Source of the DNA: CALLPQ01 sp964421675
GTDB lineage: Bacteria; Pseudomonadota; Alphaproteobacteria; Caulobacterales; Parvularculaceae
NCBI GenBank assembly: GCA_964421675.1
Contig: CAYQXV010000012.1
Coordinates: 8,976 to 72,975, forward strand
Length of the DNA stretch: 64,000 nucleotides
Direction: 5' to 3'
Both the position numbers and the translations under genes were made by a program. Shown piece by piece: positions 33,846 to 42,939 of this stretch. The notes under the pieces were generated by a model. That model did no database searches. It was given only the letters and a program-made list of their open reading frames with translations, and was not told where the DNA came from. The stretch's first letter is position 1; each line of letters begins with the position of its first letter.

Positions 33846-35528
33846 ATGCGCCTGCACGCAAATTCACAAATATCGCACCCCGCATCAGCGATCCAATTAT
33901 CGCACCGGGTATCAGCGTCCCAATTGACGAACCATCAATCGGGCCCGGCTCAGCCTATAATCGGGATTGGCGATAGGGGGGTGCAGCGCTTATTTAGGGT
34001 GATCGCGGTGATTTTGCTGGGCGTTTTGACGTTCGCCACCTTGTCTTTCACAACTGCAGCGCAGGCGGCTGATTTACTCGGTATTCGGTTTGGCCCTGAC
34101 GGCGACAAGACCAGAATTGTGATCGATGTTATTGGCCAACCAGAATTTGATATTGCCGGTAATGGCTCGGGCTTTGGCCAGCTCACACTCGATTTACCCG
34201 GCACAAACCTCACCGCCCAAGGTAATGTTCGGGCAGGCCGGTTTCGCGGCAAAGGCCATGTTGGGCACTATCAGCTCAACACGGCACAAGGCGCTTTTCA
34301 GCGCGGCACCCAAATCACCTTTGATCTTGGGCGCACGGCGCGAATCGATAACTTGTTTGTGTTGGAGCCGCGCGGCAATGTTCGCAAACATCGCATCGTC
34401 ATTGACCTTTACTCCGCATCAAAATCTGAGTTCTTAAAATCCCTGCCGAAAATATCGCCATCATCGGTTGCTCCGGCGCCGTCCGTGCGGCCCCGTGTGC
34501 AAGCTGAGCGCCCGCGCTCTGAACCAACTCCATCATCAGGCAGAGTTGCCAGCACACGTAAAGCAGGGCCAAACGCCCCAAGTTTAAAACCCATTGCTCG
34601 GTTGGATGTTGCCCAAGCCAGTTCAGCAACACCGAATACACCCGTAGCTGGCGGTGCAAATGTCTCTGCCAATGCGGCAACAGAGCCAAGAACCGTTGCC
34701 GATCTGATAAAGGATCAAGAGGCGAAAACTGCTGCGCGAAACGCTCGGCGTCCTGATCCGCGCCCGCTTGCTGAACGACATGGACCGACGCGCGAAATAG
34801 TCCAACCAGACCCCTTATTGACGCCAGATCCCTTATTGACAATTGTCATCGACCCCGGACATGGCGGGGGACATCCCGGCGCTGTGGGCAAGTCAGGTAC
34901 GCTTGAGAAAGATGTCAATCTGGCGGCGGCCAAAGAGCTGGCAAAAATGCTCAATAAAAAAGGGCGCTACCGTATCGTCATGACAAGGGTGGACGATAAA
35001 AAAGTTGAACTGGAACGCCGCGCGCAGATTGCACGCGAAGTTGGGGCAAAACTTTTTATCTCGCTGCACGCTGATGGCAATGATGATGCAACCCTGCGCG
35101 GAACTTCTGTGTACACACTATCAGCAGAAGGCGAACAGCGCTCCGCACAAGAGGCACAAGAGCAGAAAAACTATCAAGTCCATGATATCGACTTGTCCGA
35201 TCAACCTGCTGAATTGCGCAATATGTTGATTGATGTTGCTCAAGACGCAAACCGCTCCGCGACCGCGAGGTTTGCCGGTAAATTGTTGACTGAGCTTGGC
35301 AAGGTGACGCCATTGATTAAAAATGCGCAGCGCAAAGAAGATTTGAAAGTTCTGTTGCGCCCAGATGTACCAGCCGTGCTGTTGGAAATGGCGTTTATCT
35401 CAAACACAGATGATGAAAAATTGCTGAGCAATGCGGCCTGGCGCCGCAAGACCATGGCGGCGGTGGTGCGCGCCATCGATGCCTATTTCGAAGCTGAGGG
35501 CAATGTTGGAGAACCTGCGCGCGGATGA
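33846..35528 (+). CDS. amiC: N-acetylmuramoyl-L-alanine amidase (AmiC type) with AMIN domain
   Basis: A periplasmic zinc amidase that splits septal peptidoglycan during daughter-cell separation. The signal peptide is VIAVILLGVLTFATLSFTTAAQAADLLG. An AMIN targeting domain follows (GIRFGPDGDKTRIVIDVIGQ to HRIVIDLYSA), then a Pro/Ser-rich linker. The C-terminal Amidase_3 domain has TIVIDPGHGGGHPGAVGKSG, TLEKDVNLAAAKELAKML and LFISLHADGNDD, with zinc ligands His, Glu and His, and the catalytic Glu in VLLEMAFISN. The start is uncertain: ATG at 33846 gives a long stretch before the signal peptide, and a GTG at 33981 would start close to it. In many relatives mrcA follows; here it does not. Confidence 0.94.
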   Translation: MRLHANSQISHPASAIQLSHRVSASQLTNHQSGPAQPIIGIGDRGVQRLFRVIAVILLGVLTFATLSFTTAAQAADLLGIRFGPDGDKTRIVIDVIGQPEFDIAGNGSGFGQLTLDLPGTNLTAQGNVRAGRFRGKGHVGHYQLNTAQGAFQRGTQITFDLGRTARIDNLFVLEPRGNVRKHRIVIDLYSASKSEFLKSLPKISPSSVAPAPSVRPRVQAERPRSEPTPSSGRVASTRKAGPNAPSLKPIARLDVAQASSATPNTPVAGGANVSANAATEPRTVADLIKDQEAKTAARNARRPDPRPLAERHGPTREIVQPDPLLTPDPLLTIVIDPGHGGGHPGAVGKSGTLEKDVNLAAAKELAKMLNKKGRYRIVMTRVDDKKVELERRAQIAREVGAKLFISLHADGNDDATLRGTSVYTLSAEGEQRSAQEAQEQKNYQVHDIDLSDQPAELRNMLIDVAQDANRSATARFAGKLLTELGKVTPLIKNAQRKEDLKVLLRPDVPAVLLEMAFISNTDDEKLLSNAAWRRKTMAAVVRAIDAYFEAEGNVGEPARG

Positions 35529-35590
35529 GCCGTCGCTCGTAGTTTTCTTAACTGACCGAAAAAAAAATCTTAACTTAGCGAAGAGCCCGC

Positions 35591-36959
35591 TTATCCAGCT
35601 GCGGCAACCGGCTCGATGGGTTTGCGGTCAAGTGTGACACGGCGATTGCCGAATGCACTCTTTGCATCATCCCCCAGACCTTCGCGAGCTGCCGATTGCG
35701 CGCGTACCCGCCAAAACCGCATGACCCGTTCTGCTGCTTCCTGCGGAATTTTCAAGTAGAGATCCAAAATTCTAAGGGCCCGAGATTGTTGATCTGTGGC
35801 TTTTTGTAAGCCGAAGATAATCTTTGCAAAGGTGGAGCGCTCAAGGCCCGCCGCGCGCGCGCAGATGGCAATACTTTCCCAGCTTTTATCTTGCAGAACC
35901 CGCGAGGCGGTTGAGGAATCAATGCCGGAATAATGGGCAAAGGCGAGCAAAAATTCTGTCGCGCGTTTTGTTTCAATGAGTTCTTTCAGAAGCGACTCAT
36001 TAATCGCATTGGCACGCACCTTGTCATTAATATAACGCTGCGCTTCTTGCACTTCCTGACGCACATCCGTTGAGGCAATTGTCAGAATTTTTTTGCGGTT
36101 CGATTTGATCGCTTGATCAATCAGCGTGGGGTCCAGTGTTTCTGAGCGTTTTAAAATTTCCTTTTTCAAGGCAGAAGAAACGAAGAAATACATCTGTGTC
36201 AGCAATTGCGGTGCGAGGTCGAACCGGCCCGCCATTGGCGCTTGAAGCTCGGGCAGATTGCGCGAATGCTCCACGAGTTTTTCCATCGTGCCATCGTGCA
36301 TGCGCGCGCCTTTATTTTCGGCGAGCGATACGAGCACTTCTTTGTCACCGCGCGCAACGAGCGCTTCACTGACATTGGCAGAGACGGTTTGACGCCGTGC
36401 AATGGCGTTCATATGTGCCTGGCTGCGCTCTTTTACGATTTGAATGAGATCTTGTTCGGACAGCGCCGTTGAGCGGCGCAATATTGGTTCGGCAACAGAA
36501 ATTTCATCGCGGGCAAGTTGGGTAACCAGGCCACGCGGTGCGTTTTTTTCATCGGCAAGCTTTGAAGAAATTTCCTGACGCAATGCAAGTTCAACATTTT
36601 GCGTTACCCGGCTCATAATCACATCGAAATGCTGCATTTCAGCAGACGAATAGCGATCAGGTGCCGCCATAAAGACATCTGTAATCTCACGCAGAAGATC
36701 GCGGCGTTTATTACTGGAATCTTCCTGGGCAACTTCAATCAATTGCTTGAGACGTGAAGTTTGCGTAGCGTTGCCTGTCTTTNNNNNNNNNNNNNNNNNN
36801 NNNNNNNNNNNNNNNNNNNNNNNNNNNNNNNNNNNNNNNNNNNNNNNNNNNNNNNNNNNNNNNNNNNNNNNNNNNNNNNNNNGCGTTGCCTGTCTTTTCG
36901 GCGCCATTCTTTTGGCTACTCGTCTCTCTTTGTACGTCTTGCGATGTATTTGTCATCAC
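35591..36959 (-). CDS. DUF2336-family protein, split by an assembly gap near its start
   Basis: A cytosolic all-helical protein of the DUF2336 family, common in Alphaproteobacteria and of unknown function. Family-like segments are LRQEISSKLADEKNAPRGLV then LARDEISVAEPILRRSTALSEQDLI, and AHMNAIARRQTVSANVSEALV then ARGDKEVLVSLAENKGARMH, HEAT-like helix pairs. A 100-N run (36783-36882) flanked by a 15-base repeat separates the first 25 codons. Merging restores MMTNTSQDVQRETSSQKNGA then EKTGNATQTSRLKQ, about 417 residues from 36959. It is convergent with amiC, 62 bases apart. Confidence 0.82.
36783..36882. other. Assembly gap (100 N) with 15-base flanking overlap
   Basis: GCGTTGCCTGTCTTT precedes (36768-36782) and follows (36883-36897) the N run. 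Merging restores the DUF2336 reading frame through codon EKTGNATQ. Confidence 0.88.
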
Positions 36960-37233
36960 TTACCCCAGTTGGAGGCGTCTTTCATTTAGAATTCTGCCTC
37001 GGTCATTTTTACTGTTAGGGTCATCATCAATTAAAACTGTAAAAAAAATGCCTTGGAAAAAACCCTCCTTGGTTAATCATTTGCCAAAAATATCGCTCAT
37101 TTTTTTTCTATAAATCAGCCGATTCATTGACAAAATCGCGCCGATGAAACTTAGCAAATGAGGCGAATTTTCTATGGATTGCACGAGATTGCTGGCCAAC
37201 GGGGCTGAATTTTTGTACCGTAAATTCCTAACA

Positions 37234-37998
37234 ATGAAGGGCTCGCTCATGCAAAATGCAATGACAATCAGAAAACCTGCAAAACACATTATGCAGCTGA
37301 TATTTTGTATTTTCCTGATGGCGGGGTGTGAAACCTACGATTCTGTTGGCGGTCCCGATCTTGGCTCAATTGGGCCTAGAGGCGGTAAAAACTTTGCTGG
37401 AAACTCTGCGCTGGGCGATTCGCTCAATCGCGCGGACCGGGAAACATTAGAAATCACTGCTGTGCGCGTGCTTGAAGACGGCCCGCGCGGCGAACGCCAG
37501 GCATGGTCTGGTTCCAAAGCAAATGGGTCGTTTACGCCGGGTGCCTTTTATCTTGGCAATTTACTGCCCGATCCTGAAGCCATGATGAGCGCGCCAGCAG
37601 GGATAAATGCGGGATACGCGCTGGAAACCGAGCAGGGCGCGTTTGTTCTGGCGAAAAACTCAAATATCCGCACCGGCCCTTCAACCAATCATCGGGTCTT
37701 GGAAACGCTGCCTTCTGGCACCGGGGTCAATGGCGTTGGCCGGGTTGTCGGTGAAGACTGGATGCTGATCTCCATAGATGGGGATGTTCGTGGCTATGTT
37801 TTTGCGCCTTTGCTGGTTGAGGCTCCGGGAACCGGTGCGCTGGATTTGGCGGGCGGCCCGGTGCGCACCCCGCGATTGTGCCGCGAATTTACCCAGGAAT
37901 TGACCATTGGGATCAGCCGCGACCGTTGGTCGGGTCTAGCGTGTAAATCGCGCGATGGATGGGAACTGTCGAATCGGCGTGGACCAACCTTACTTTAG
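37234..37998 (+). CDS. Lipoprotein with bacterial SH3 domain
   Basis: About 254 residues. A lipoprotein signal is present (MQLIFCIFLMAGCETYDS, lipobox LMAGC). After a Gly-rich stretch and an unassigned region comes an SH3b-type domain: FVLAKNSNIRTGPSTNHRVL then ETLPSGTGVNGVGRVVGEDWMLISIDG and GYVFAPLLVE. The C-terminus (CREFTQELTIGISRDRWSGLACKSRDGWELSN) resembles the end of 17 kDa surface-antigen / RcnB-like lipoproteins. It probably contacts peptidoglycan. The open frame starts at 37174; ATGs at 37234 or 37249 fit the signal better. Confidence 0.78.
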   Translation: MKGSLMQNAMTIRKPAKHIMQLIFCIFLMAGCETYDSVGGPDLGSIGPRGGKNFAGNSALGDSLNRADRETLEITAVRVLEDGPRGERQAWSGSKANGSFTPGAFYLGNLLPDPEAMMSAPAGINAGYALETEQGAFVLAKNSNIRTGPSTNHRVLETLPSGTGVNGVGRVVGEDWMLISIDGDVRGYVFAPLLVEAPGTGALDLAGGPVRTPRLCREFTQELTIGISRDRWSGLACKSRDGWELSNRRGPTLL

Positions 37999-38278
37999 GA
38001 CCCAACGCTCCCATAGAGAGTGCTTTGACGGGCTAAGCCGAATCCATAGAGATTTTAGCATTTTCTGCTCATTTGAGTATGCCCTGATATTGGCCAAAAT
38101 TGTGAGGCATTGGGGCCGGAACCCGTCAATTTGCCGGGAAAATAGCCTTGAAAGCCCAATTACTTCCCGATTACGGGCGAATCCTGGCGAATTGTCGTGC
38201 CGGGGCAATTGCAATTTCGCCCCATTTTGGGTTCAATTAACAAAATGGTCATTTATTTTTTCTGCAGAGAGGCGTGTC

Positions 38279-38797
38279 ATGATTGCACAAAACCAATATT
38301 TACGGAGCCAACCCTTAGGCGTCCTAAATTTCGCGGCCATTCGATATTTTACCTTAGCGGTCATCGGTACGGTTTTCATGATGAGCGGGGCCGTATTCCC
38401 CCAAGCCCATGCGGCTGGCGTGTCAAAGAATCAGCTTGAAGACATTCTCTCCGAGCAGGGATATGCAGTGCGGGATTTCGATGCCAGTTCTGTGGCGGTC
38501 GTGGTTGGCGATCATGTTGTGCTGGTCGGACTGCAAGGCCCTGATGGCGATATCACCTATATTACCTATATAAACGGCGTTTCCGTTGACATGCTGGGCT
38601 ATGAGTTCCTGAGCAAGTTTAACAGTGAGGTCAAATTTGGCCGCGCCTATGTGGACCGTGACGGCGATATTGCGATCCAAATGGACCGCAACGCGGCAGG
38701 CGGTGTTTCGGCTGAGAATATCGAATCAGATTTTGATGTCTTTCTCATCCTCATTTCGAAATTTTTAGAGGACGTGGAAAGAATCCAACTCACCTAG
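38279..38797 (+). CDS. Exported YbjN-like domain protein
   Basis: A 172-residue protein with a signal peptide (YFTLAVIGTVFMMSGAVFPQAHAAG). The mature part has the alpha/beta pattern of the YbjN family (putative bacterial sensory transduction regulator): NQLEDILSEQGYAVRDFDAS then WLGYEFLS-like LGYEFLSKFNSEVKFGRAYV and DGDIAIQMDRNAAGGVSAEN then FDVFLILISKFLEDV. Members of this fold are known to act as chaperone-like or stress factors; a periplasmic role is inferred. The frame is open from 37955, but AGAGAGG 6 bases before the ATG at 38279 and the signal peptide fix the start. Confidence 0.78.
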   Translation: MIAQNQYLRSQPLGVLNFAAIRYFTLAVIGTVFMMSGAVFPQAHAAGVSKNQLEDILSEQGYAVRDFDASSVAVVVGDHVVLVGLQGPDGDITYITYINGVSVDMLGYEFLSKFNSEVKFGRAYVDRDGDIAIQMDRNAAGGVSAENIESDFDVFLILISKFLEDVERIQLT

Positions 38798-39106
38798 TGG
38801 GCGGCACCGTTTGGAGCGTTTTGAACGAGGGTCAAAGTTACCAGCACAATGGTCAAGAAAATTCCTCTAGATTTTTTGCATTCATTGGCCAATCGCAATA
38901 CGGTTATATTCGAATCAGATGTGCTTGCGTGTCAGTTTGCAGGCGTTACCATCAATAGACTGCTCGGCCGGTATTCATGAGTATTCGTGCCGGATAAAAA
39001 TCGGGGGGCATGCATGCGTTCGCGCAATGTCCTTTGGCAATGCCATCAAATCTCTTTTCGTGGATATGAAATCGGGAAATGAGATAAACGGCAGGGAATA
39101 GGGAAT
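38798..39106. other. Long leader region of the cold-shock gene
   Basis: About 310 bases with no convincing gene; a 60-codon frame at 38919-39101 lacks features. Cold-shock protein mRNAs often carry long structured 5' leaders, so part of this stretch may be transcribed leader. I cannot define a structure. Confidence 0.4.
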
Positions 39107-39679
39107 ATGAGCGACAATCGGGGCAATGCAGATCATATTAGCGAAGGTGCTGATGCCGGTGGATCTGCAGATCAAGCTGAAGACAAATTTATTATTAAAG
39201 GCGTCCTGAAATGGTTTGACCCGGCCAAGGGGTATGGGTTTATTATTTCTGAAGATGGTGAGGGCGATATTCTCATTCATTCGTCATGTTTGAAGGATAT
39301 TGGTTTGTCTACGGCCCGTGAAGGCTCAACCATCGATTGTGAAGTTGTTAAACGTAGCAAAGGGATGCAAGCGCTCCGTATTCTGAATATTGACGATTCA
39401 ACGGCTGCCCCTTTAACGTCGATGGTGGATCCAGATATGGTTGATCATCAAACCCCTGCCGGCAATTTCTTTAGTGCCGAAGTGAAGTGGTTTAATCGCG
39501 CAAAAGGGTTTGGTTTTCTTACGCGCGGTGACGGTACCGAAGATATTTTTGTGCATATGGAAACTCTGCGGCGTTGCGGCATGGGGGAACTTGTGACCGG
39601 GCAACGCGTGAAAGTCTCGTTTGCCTCCGGCGGCAAGGGCTTGCTTGCCATTGAATTGCGCCCTGAAGCGCAAAACTAA
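39107..39679 (+). CDS. Double cold-shock-domain protein
   Basis: A 190-residue protein with two cold-shock domains, an arrangement known for CspC/CspD in Caulobacter. Domain 1: GVLKWFDPAKGYGFIISEDG then GDILIHSSCLKDIG. Domain 2: AEVKWFNRAKGFGFLTRGDG then EDIFVHMETLRRCG. Both keep the RNP1-like KGYGFI / KGFGFL and RNP2-like DILIH / DIFVH motifs for binding single-stranded nucleic acid. The first 25 residues are acidic and Gly-rich. It starts at the ATG 39107 after AGGGAA. Confidence 0.93.
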   Translation: MSDNRGNADHISEGADAGGSADQAEDKFIIKGVLKWFDPAKGYGFIISEDGEGDILIHSSCLKDIGLSTAREGSTIDCEVVKRSKGMQALRILNIDDSTAAPLTSMVDPDMVDHQTPAGNFFSAEVKWFNRAKGFGFLTRGDGTEDIFVHMETLRRCGMGELVTGQRVKVSFASGGKGLLAIELRPEAQN

Positions 39680-39775
39680 CCTTCTTAATGATAATTGTGA
39701 TTAGCTAACGGATCATTGCTTGATCAGGAATCAATGCGTGTATCGGCGTGTTTTTCGCAGCGCTTATGGGCGAGC

Positions 39776-40981
39776 TTAGTCCGTCAATTTAAAATCATGA
39801 TCTTTGACCGGATTCCCTGAGGCGAGATTGCCGGAAGCGAGATTGCTTGTAGGCAGCGGCGATAATGCAGATAGTGATCCGCGTTTTTGGAAATAAATTT
39901 TTCGCGCGAGAGCCCGCATAGGCGGGGTAAACAAGGTTGCATTCAAGATTGCATTATGGGGCGCGATTGACCAAAGGCGGCGCAATGCAACTTTTCGCGA
40001 AAAGGTTGGATAGGCTTTGGCCATCGCAAATCCCGGATCAGCGCCTCCATCAAGAAGATAGTCAGCAATCGAAAACGCGGCTTTGCGCCCATATTGAAAC
40101 GCAAGTCGAATGCCGCCCGCGGTTAGCGGGGAGACAAGCCCGGCCGCATCGCCCGTTAACAAGACGCGGTGGGTCGAAAGCGGGTAAACCAGCCCCCCGC
40201 AAGGGATCGGTCCGGAACGTCGATTACGTTCTTTCAGATCAAGCATGCCGGGAAATGCGGGATGGATGCGCGATAAAAAGCGATTGTAGTCGGGCTTGCG
40301 ATCACGGCCCATCAGGGTCGGCGATACGGCAAGACCGATCTGCGTCATGTCAACGCCCGGCACCACCCAGCCAAGATAGCCAGGGGCAAGGTCGCTATCG
40401 ACAAAACAGTGCAGAAAGTCCTGATCAAGACCATCAAAGGGCTCATACTCGGTTTCCAGGCCAACCAGAAACTCGGTATTGAGACCAAGACCGAAATGTT
40501 TGGCAACTTGGGATTTGGCACCATCCGCACCAAGACAATAACGTGCGGTAATTCCTAAATCATGAAATCGGACTACCGAATTATCATGACTGGCTCCGGT
40601 AAATCTGGTGCCAAATAAAAGGTCAACACCGGCCCGGGCGGCTTCGCGTGCGAGCCAGCGCATCAGGGCTGCGGTATCGGTTGCTAAAAAATAATATCCC
40701 GGCGCATCGAGGTCGATAGATTTTCCGTTGGGGGCGTATAGGCGCACGCTGGAAATTTTTCGCGTCAGACTAGAGGGAATGTCTGTTTCTTCTGCGGCTT
40801 CTTTGACAATGATGCCTGTGGTGCGTACCCGCGCGCCAGGTTCTTTTTTGGCATCGAGCACGGCAACTTTCAGTCCCCGGTGCGCGGCGGTTCGCGCTGC
40901 GACGAGACCGGCAAAACTCGCCCCGACAACCACGAGATCATAATCGGCCGGTTCATTGTGAGTGGCGGAATTGGTGTGCAT
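39776..40981 (-). CDS. FAD-dependent oxidoreductase, geranylgeranyl-reductase family
   Basis: A 401-residue flavoprotein. The N-terminal dinucleotide fold is YDLVVVGASFAGLVAARTAA then HRGLKVAVLDAKKEPG. The second FAD motif is RVLLTGDAAGLVSPLTAGGI. These belong to the GGR/digeranylgeranylglycerophospholipid-reductase-like group in the PHBH superfamily. Substrate unknown; no bacteriochlorophyll or carotenoid genes lie nearby. The C-terminus has a short repeat (SNLASGNLASGNPVKD) from a tandem GAGATTGC(C/T) stretch at 39820-39848. The gene stands alone and is divergent from a small membrane protein gene. Confidence 0.85.
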   Translation of the reverse strand: MHTNSATHNEPADYDLVVVGASFAGLVAARTAAHRGLKVAVLDAKKEPGARVRTTGIIVKEAAEETDIPSSLTRKISSVRLYAPNGKSIDLDAPGYYFLATDTAALMRWLAREAARAGVDLLFGTRFTGASHDNSVVRFHDLGITARYCLGADGAKSQVAKHFGLGLNTEFLVGLETEYEPFDGLDQDFLHCFVDSDLAPGYLGWVVPGVDMTQIGLAVSPTLMGRDRKPDYNRFLSRIHPAFPGMLDLKERNRRSGPIPCGGLVYPLSTHRVLLTGDAAGLVSPLTAGGIRLAFQYGRKAAFSIADYLLDGGADPGFAMAKAYPTFSRKVALRRLWSIAPHNAILNATLFTPPMRALARKIYFQKRGSLSALSPLPTSNLASGNLASGNPVKDHDFKLTD

Positions 40982-41153
40982 GGCGAGCGTCCCCTTTTGT
41001 GATGAAATGCTTAGGTGTGCGCTAAATATGGCAACGCCAAGGCTCCTAAAGGGCCAAGGCGGGATAAATGGTTAACGAGGCGGGGGGAATTTAGGGGTGG
41101 TGGCTCAATTCTTGCTTTTTACTGGATGGGTTCGTGTGTTTTGAAGGTGTTTG

Positions 41154-41606
41154 GTGGAAATACTGTCACAAATAACCACAACAGACGTCGTTTTGGCGGC
41201 GATCTGCATCGCAATTGGTCTTGCCATTGGTTGGGCCATTTGGGGTGGGCAGGCGCGCGAAATTGCGCAGTTGGAGGACTCGCTGACGGTGATGCGCGCG
41301 CACGCGCGCCGCGATTTGCAGGCCCCATCATCAGAGCCTGTGTCATCAGGGGCTGTCGAAAAGATCTGGCTCGCTGATAATCCCGGCGATCTGTCGATAG
41401 ATGCTTCCGTGGATAAGGCCGAAACTGTTAGTAAGGTGGGTGCTCTTGAGCACGAGATGGATCAGCTAAAAGCGGTCTATCTGGACAGTTTGGTCGATAT
41501 TGATCGCCTTAAAGAACATTTGGATGAAAGCGATTTCGCCTTAAAGAAAGCCAACGGGCAGCTTTCGCTTTTGCTTCGTGATTTAGACTCCAAGTGTAAG
41601 CGTTAA
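41154..41606 (+). CDS. Hypothetical membrane-anchored coiled-coil protein
   Basis: About 150 residues, probably starting at the GTG 41154 with GAAGGTG upstream. One N-terminal membrane helix (VVLAAICIAIGLAIGWAIWG) is followed by a helical cytoplasmic part with a coiled coil at the end (VGALEHEMDQLKAVYLDSLVDIDRLKEHLDES). The shape resembles YhcB/ZapG-like envelope proteins, but I see no direct match. The stop overlaps the convergent MFS gene by 4 bases. Confidence 0.65.
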   Translation: MEILSQITTTDVVLAAICIAIGLAIGWAIWGGQAREIAQLEDSLTVMRAHARRDLQAPSSEPVSSGAVEKIWLADNPGDLSIDASVDKAETVSKVGALEHEMDQLKAVYLDSLVDIDRLKEHLDESDFALKKANGQLSLLLRDLDSKCKR

Positions 41607-42928
41607 CCGCTCGCGGGGGGGCCGGGCGCGGTTTCCTCGCGCGGTTTCGCAATCCGTTTAAAGGCCATTGCCATGGGGATTGCGGATATCAGCACCAATA
41701 AAAATCCTAGTAAAAACGCAGCGCCCGGAAAGTAGACCGGTGCGCTTTCAACGGTAAATGCTGAAAACACGCTGGTCATGATCAGCGGGCCAAAAATCAT
41801 CGCAAGGCTCATCATGCTTGCGATGGCCCCTTGAAGTTCGCCTTGGGCATCGTCGGGAATTGTACGTGTCATGATGCCTTGCAGGGCAGGGCGCAAAATG
41901 CCTGCCAATGCGCCGAAAGCGATAATGAAATAAATCATCCATTCCATCGAAACGAATGCATAGGCCAAATAGGTAACCGCCGTTATTGATACCCCCATGA
42001 CCACCGCGCGACGCTCGCCTATTCTTGGCAAGATCAACCGGATCAAGCCGCCCTCAACAATCGCCGCGCTTATACCGACCGCCATTAAGGAATAACCGAT
42101 TTGCGCAGGCGTCCAGGAGAATTTCTCAATTCCGTACCAGGACCATGTGGACTGTAAAGCAAAATGGGCAAGCTGCATCAATAAGCTTGCGATCAAGATT
42201 GGCAGCATGACCGGATATTTGCGCAGTTGCAGCAAATTGCCGACGGGGTTTGCGCGCTTAATATCAAATTTTCTGCGTTTTTCTGGCGCGAGTGTTTCTG
42301 GCAAAACAAAAAAGGAATAGACAAAATTTATGAAGGCGAGAGCAGAGGCGGCGAAAAATGGCGCGCGTGGTCCGAATTGATCGCCAATGATCCCGCCAAT
42401 TCCAGGCCCAATAATAAAACCAATGCCAAACGCAGCGCCTAACATGCCGAACCGCATTGGGCGCTTATCTGGCGGTGTTGAATCGGCAATATAGGCATTT
42501 GCCGTTGCATAGGTTGCTGCGAACGCACCAGAAAAAACCCTGCCGATAAATAAAACCAAATAGATTTTCGCCAATCCCATAATCAGAAAGTCGATGGCGT
42601 AGCCAAGCAGCGATAATAAGATAATCGGACGGCGTCCAAACCGATCCGACAATCCGCCAATAATGGGTGAGCTGACAAATTGTATTAGGGCAAAGACGGT
42701 TAACAAGATCCCGCCATAAGGTGCGGCCTCCGCATGGGATAGCCCCGTTACATCCGCAATCATGGCAGGCATGACCGGGATAATGATGCCAAATCCAATA
42801 ATATCGATCAGTACCGTGAAGAAAATTGCCGTAAAGGCAAGTTTACCGCCATCAACATATTGTTGGGTATCAGGATTGCTCGATGCGTTTTCGTCAGGGT
42901 TTGATGCCTGATCGGTATTTTGTGTCAT
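41603..42928 (-). CDS. MFS transporter, TetA/Bcr-like proton-driven exporter
   Basis: A 441-residue 12-helix major facilitator. Motif A between helices 2 and 3 is GGLSDRFGRRPIILLSLLGY. Helix 1 carries FFTVLIDIIGFGIIIPVMPA (motif D1-like) and helix 5 GMLGAAFGIGFIIGPGIGGI (motif C, typical of antiporters). The layout is that of the TCR/Tet 12-TMS exporter family. The name TetA would overstate it: substrate unknown. The first 28 residues are Asn/Asp-rich and cytoplasmic. It lies 11 bases after the CNNM gene on the same strand. Confidence 0.88.
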   Translation of the reverse strand: MTQNTDQASNPDENASSNPDTQQYVDGGKLAFTAIFFTVLIDIIGFGIIIPVMPAMIADVTGLSHAEAAPYGGILLTVFALIQFVSSPIIGGLSDRFGRRPIILLSLLGYAIDFLIMGLAKIYLVLFIGRVFSGAFAATYATANAYIADSTPPDKRPMRFGMLGAAFGIGFIIGPGIGGIIGDQFGPRAPFFAASALAFINFVYSFFVLPETLAPEKRRKFDIKRANPVGNLLQLRKYPVMLPILIASLLMQLAHFALQSTWSWYGIEKFSWTPAQIGYSLMAVGISAAIVEGGLIRLILPRIGERRAVVMGVSITAVTYLAYAFVSMEWMIYFIIAFGALAGILRPALQGIMTRTIPDDAQGELQGAIASMMSLAMIFGPLIMTSVFSAFTVESAPVYFPGAAFLLGFLLVLISAIPMAMAFKRIAKPREETAPGPPASG

Positions 42929-42939
42929 TGACCAGGCTT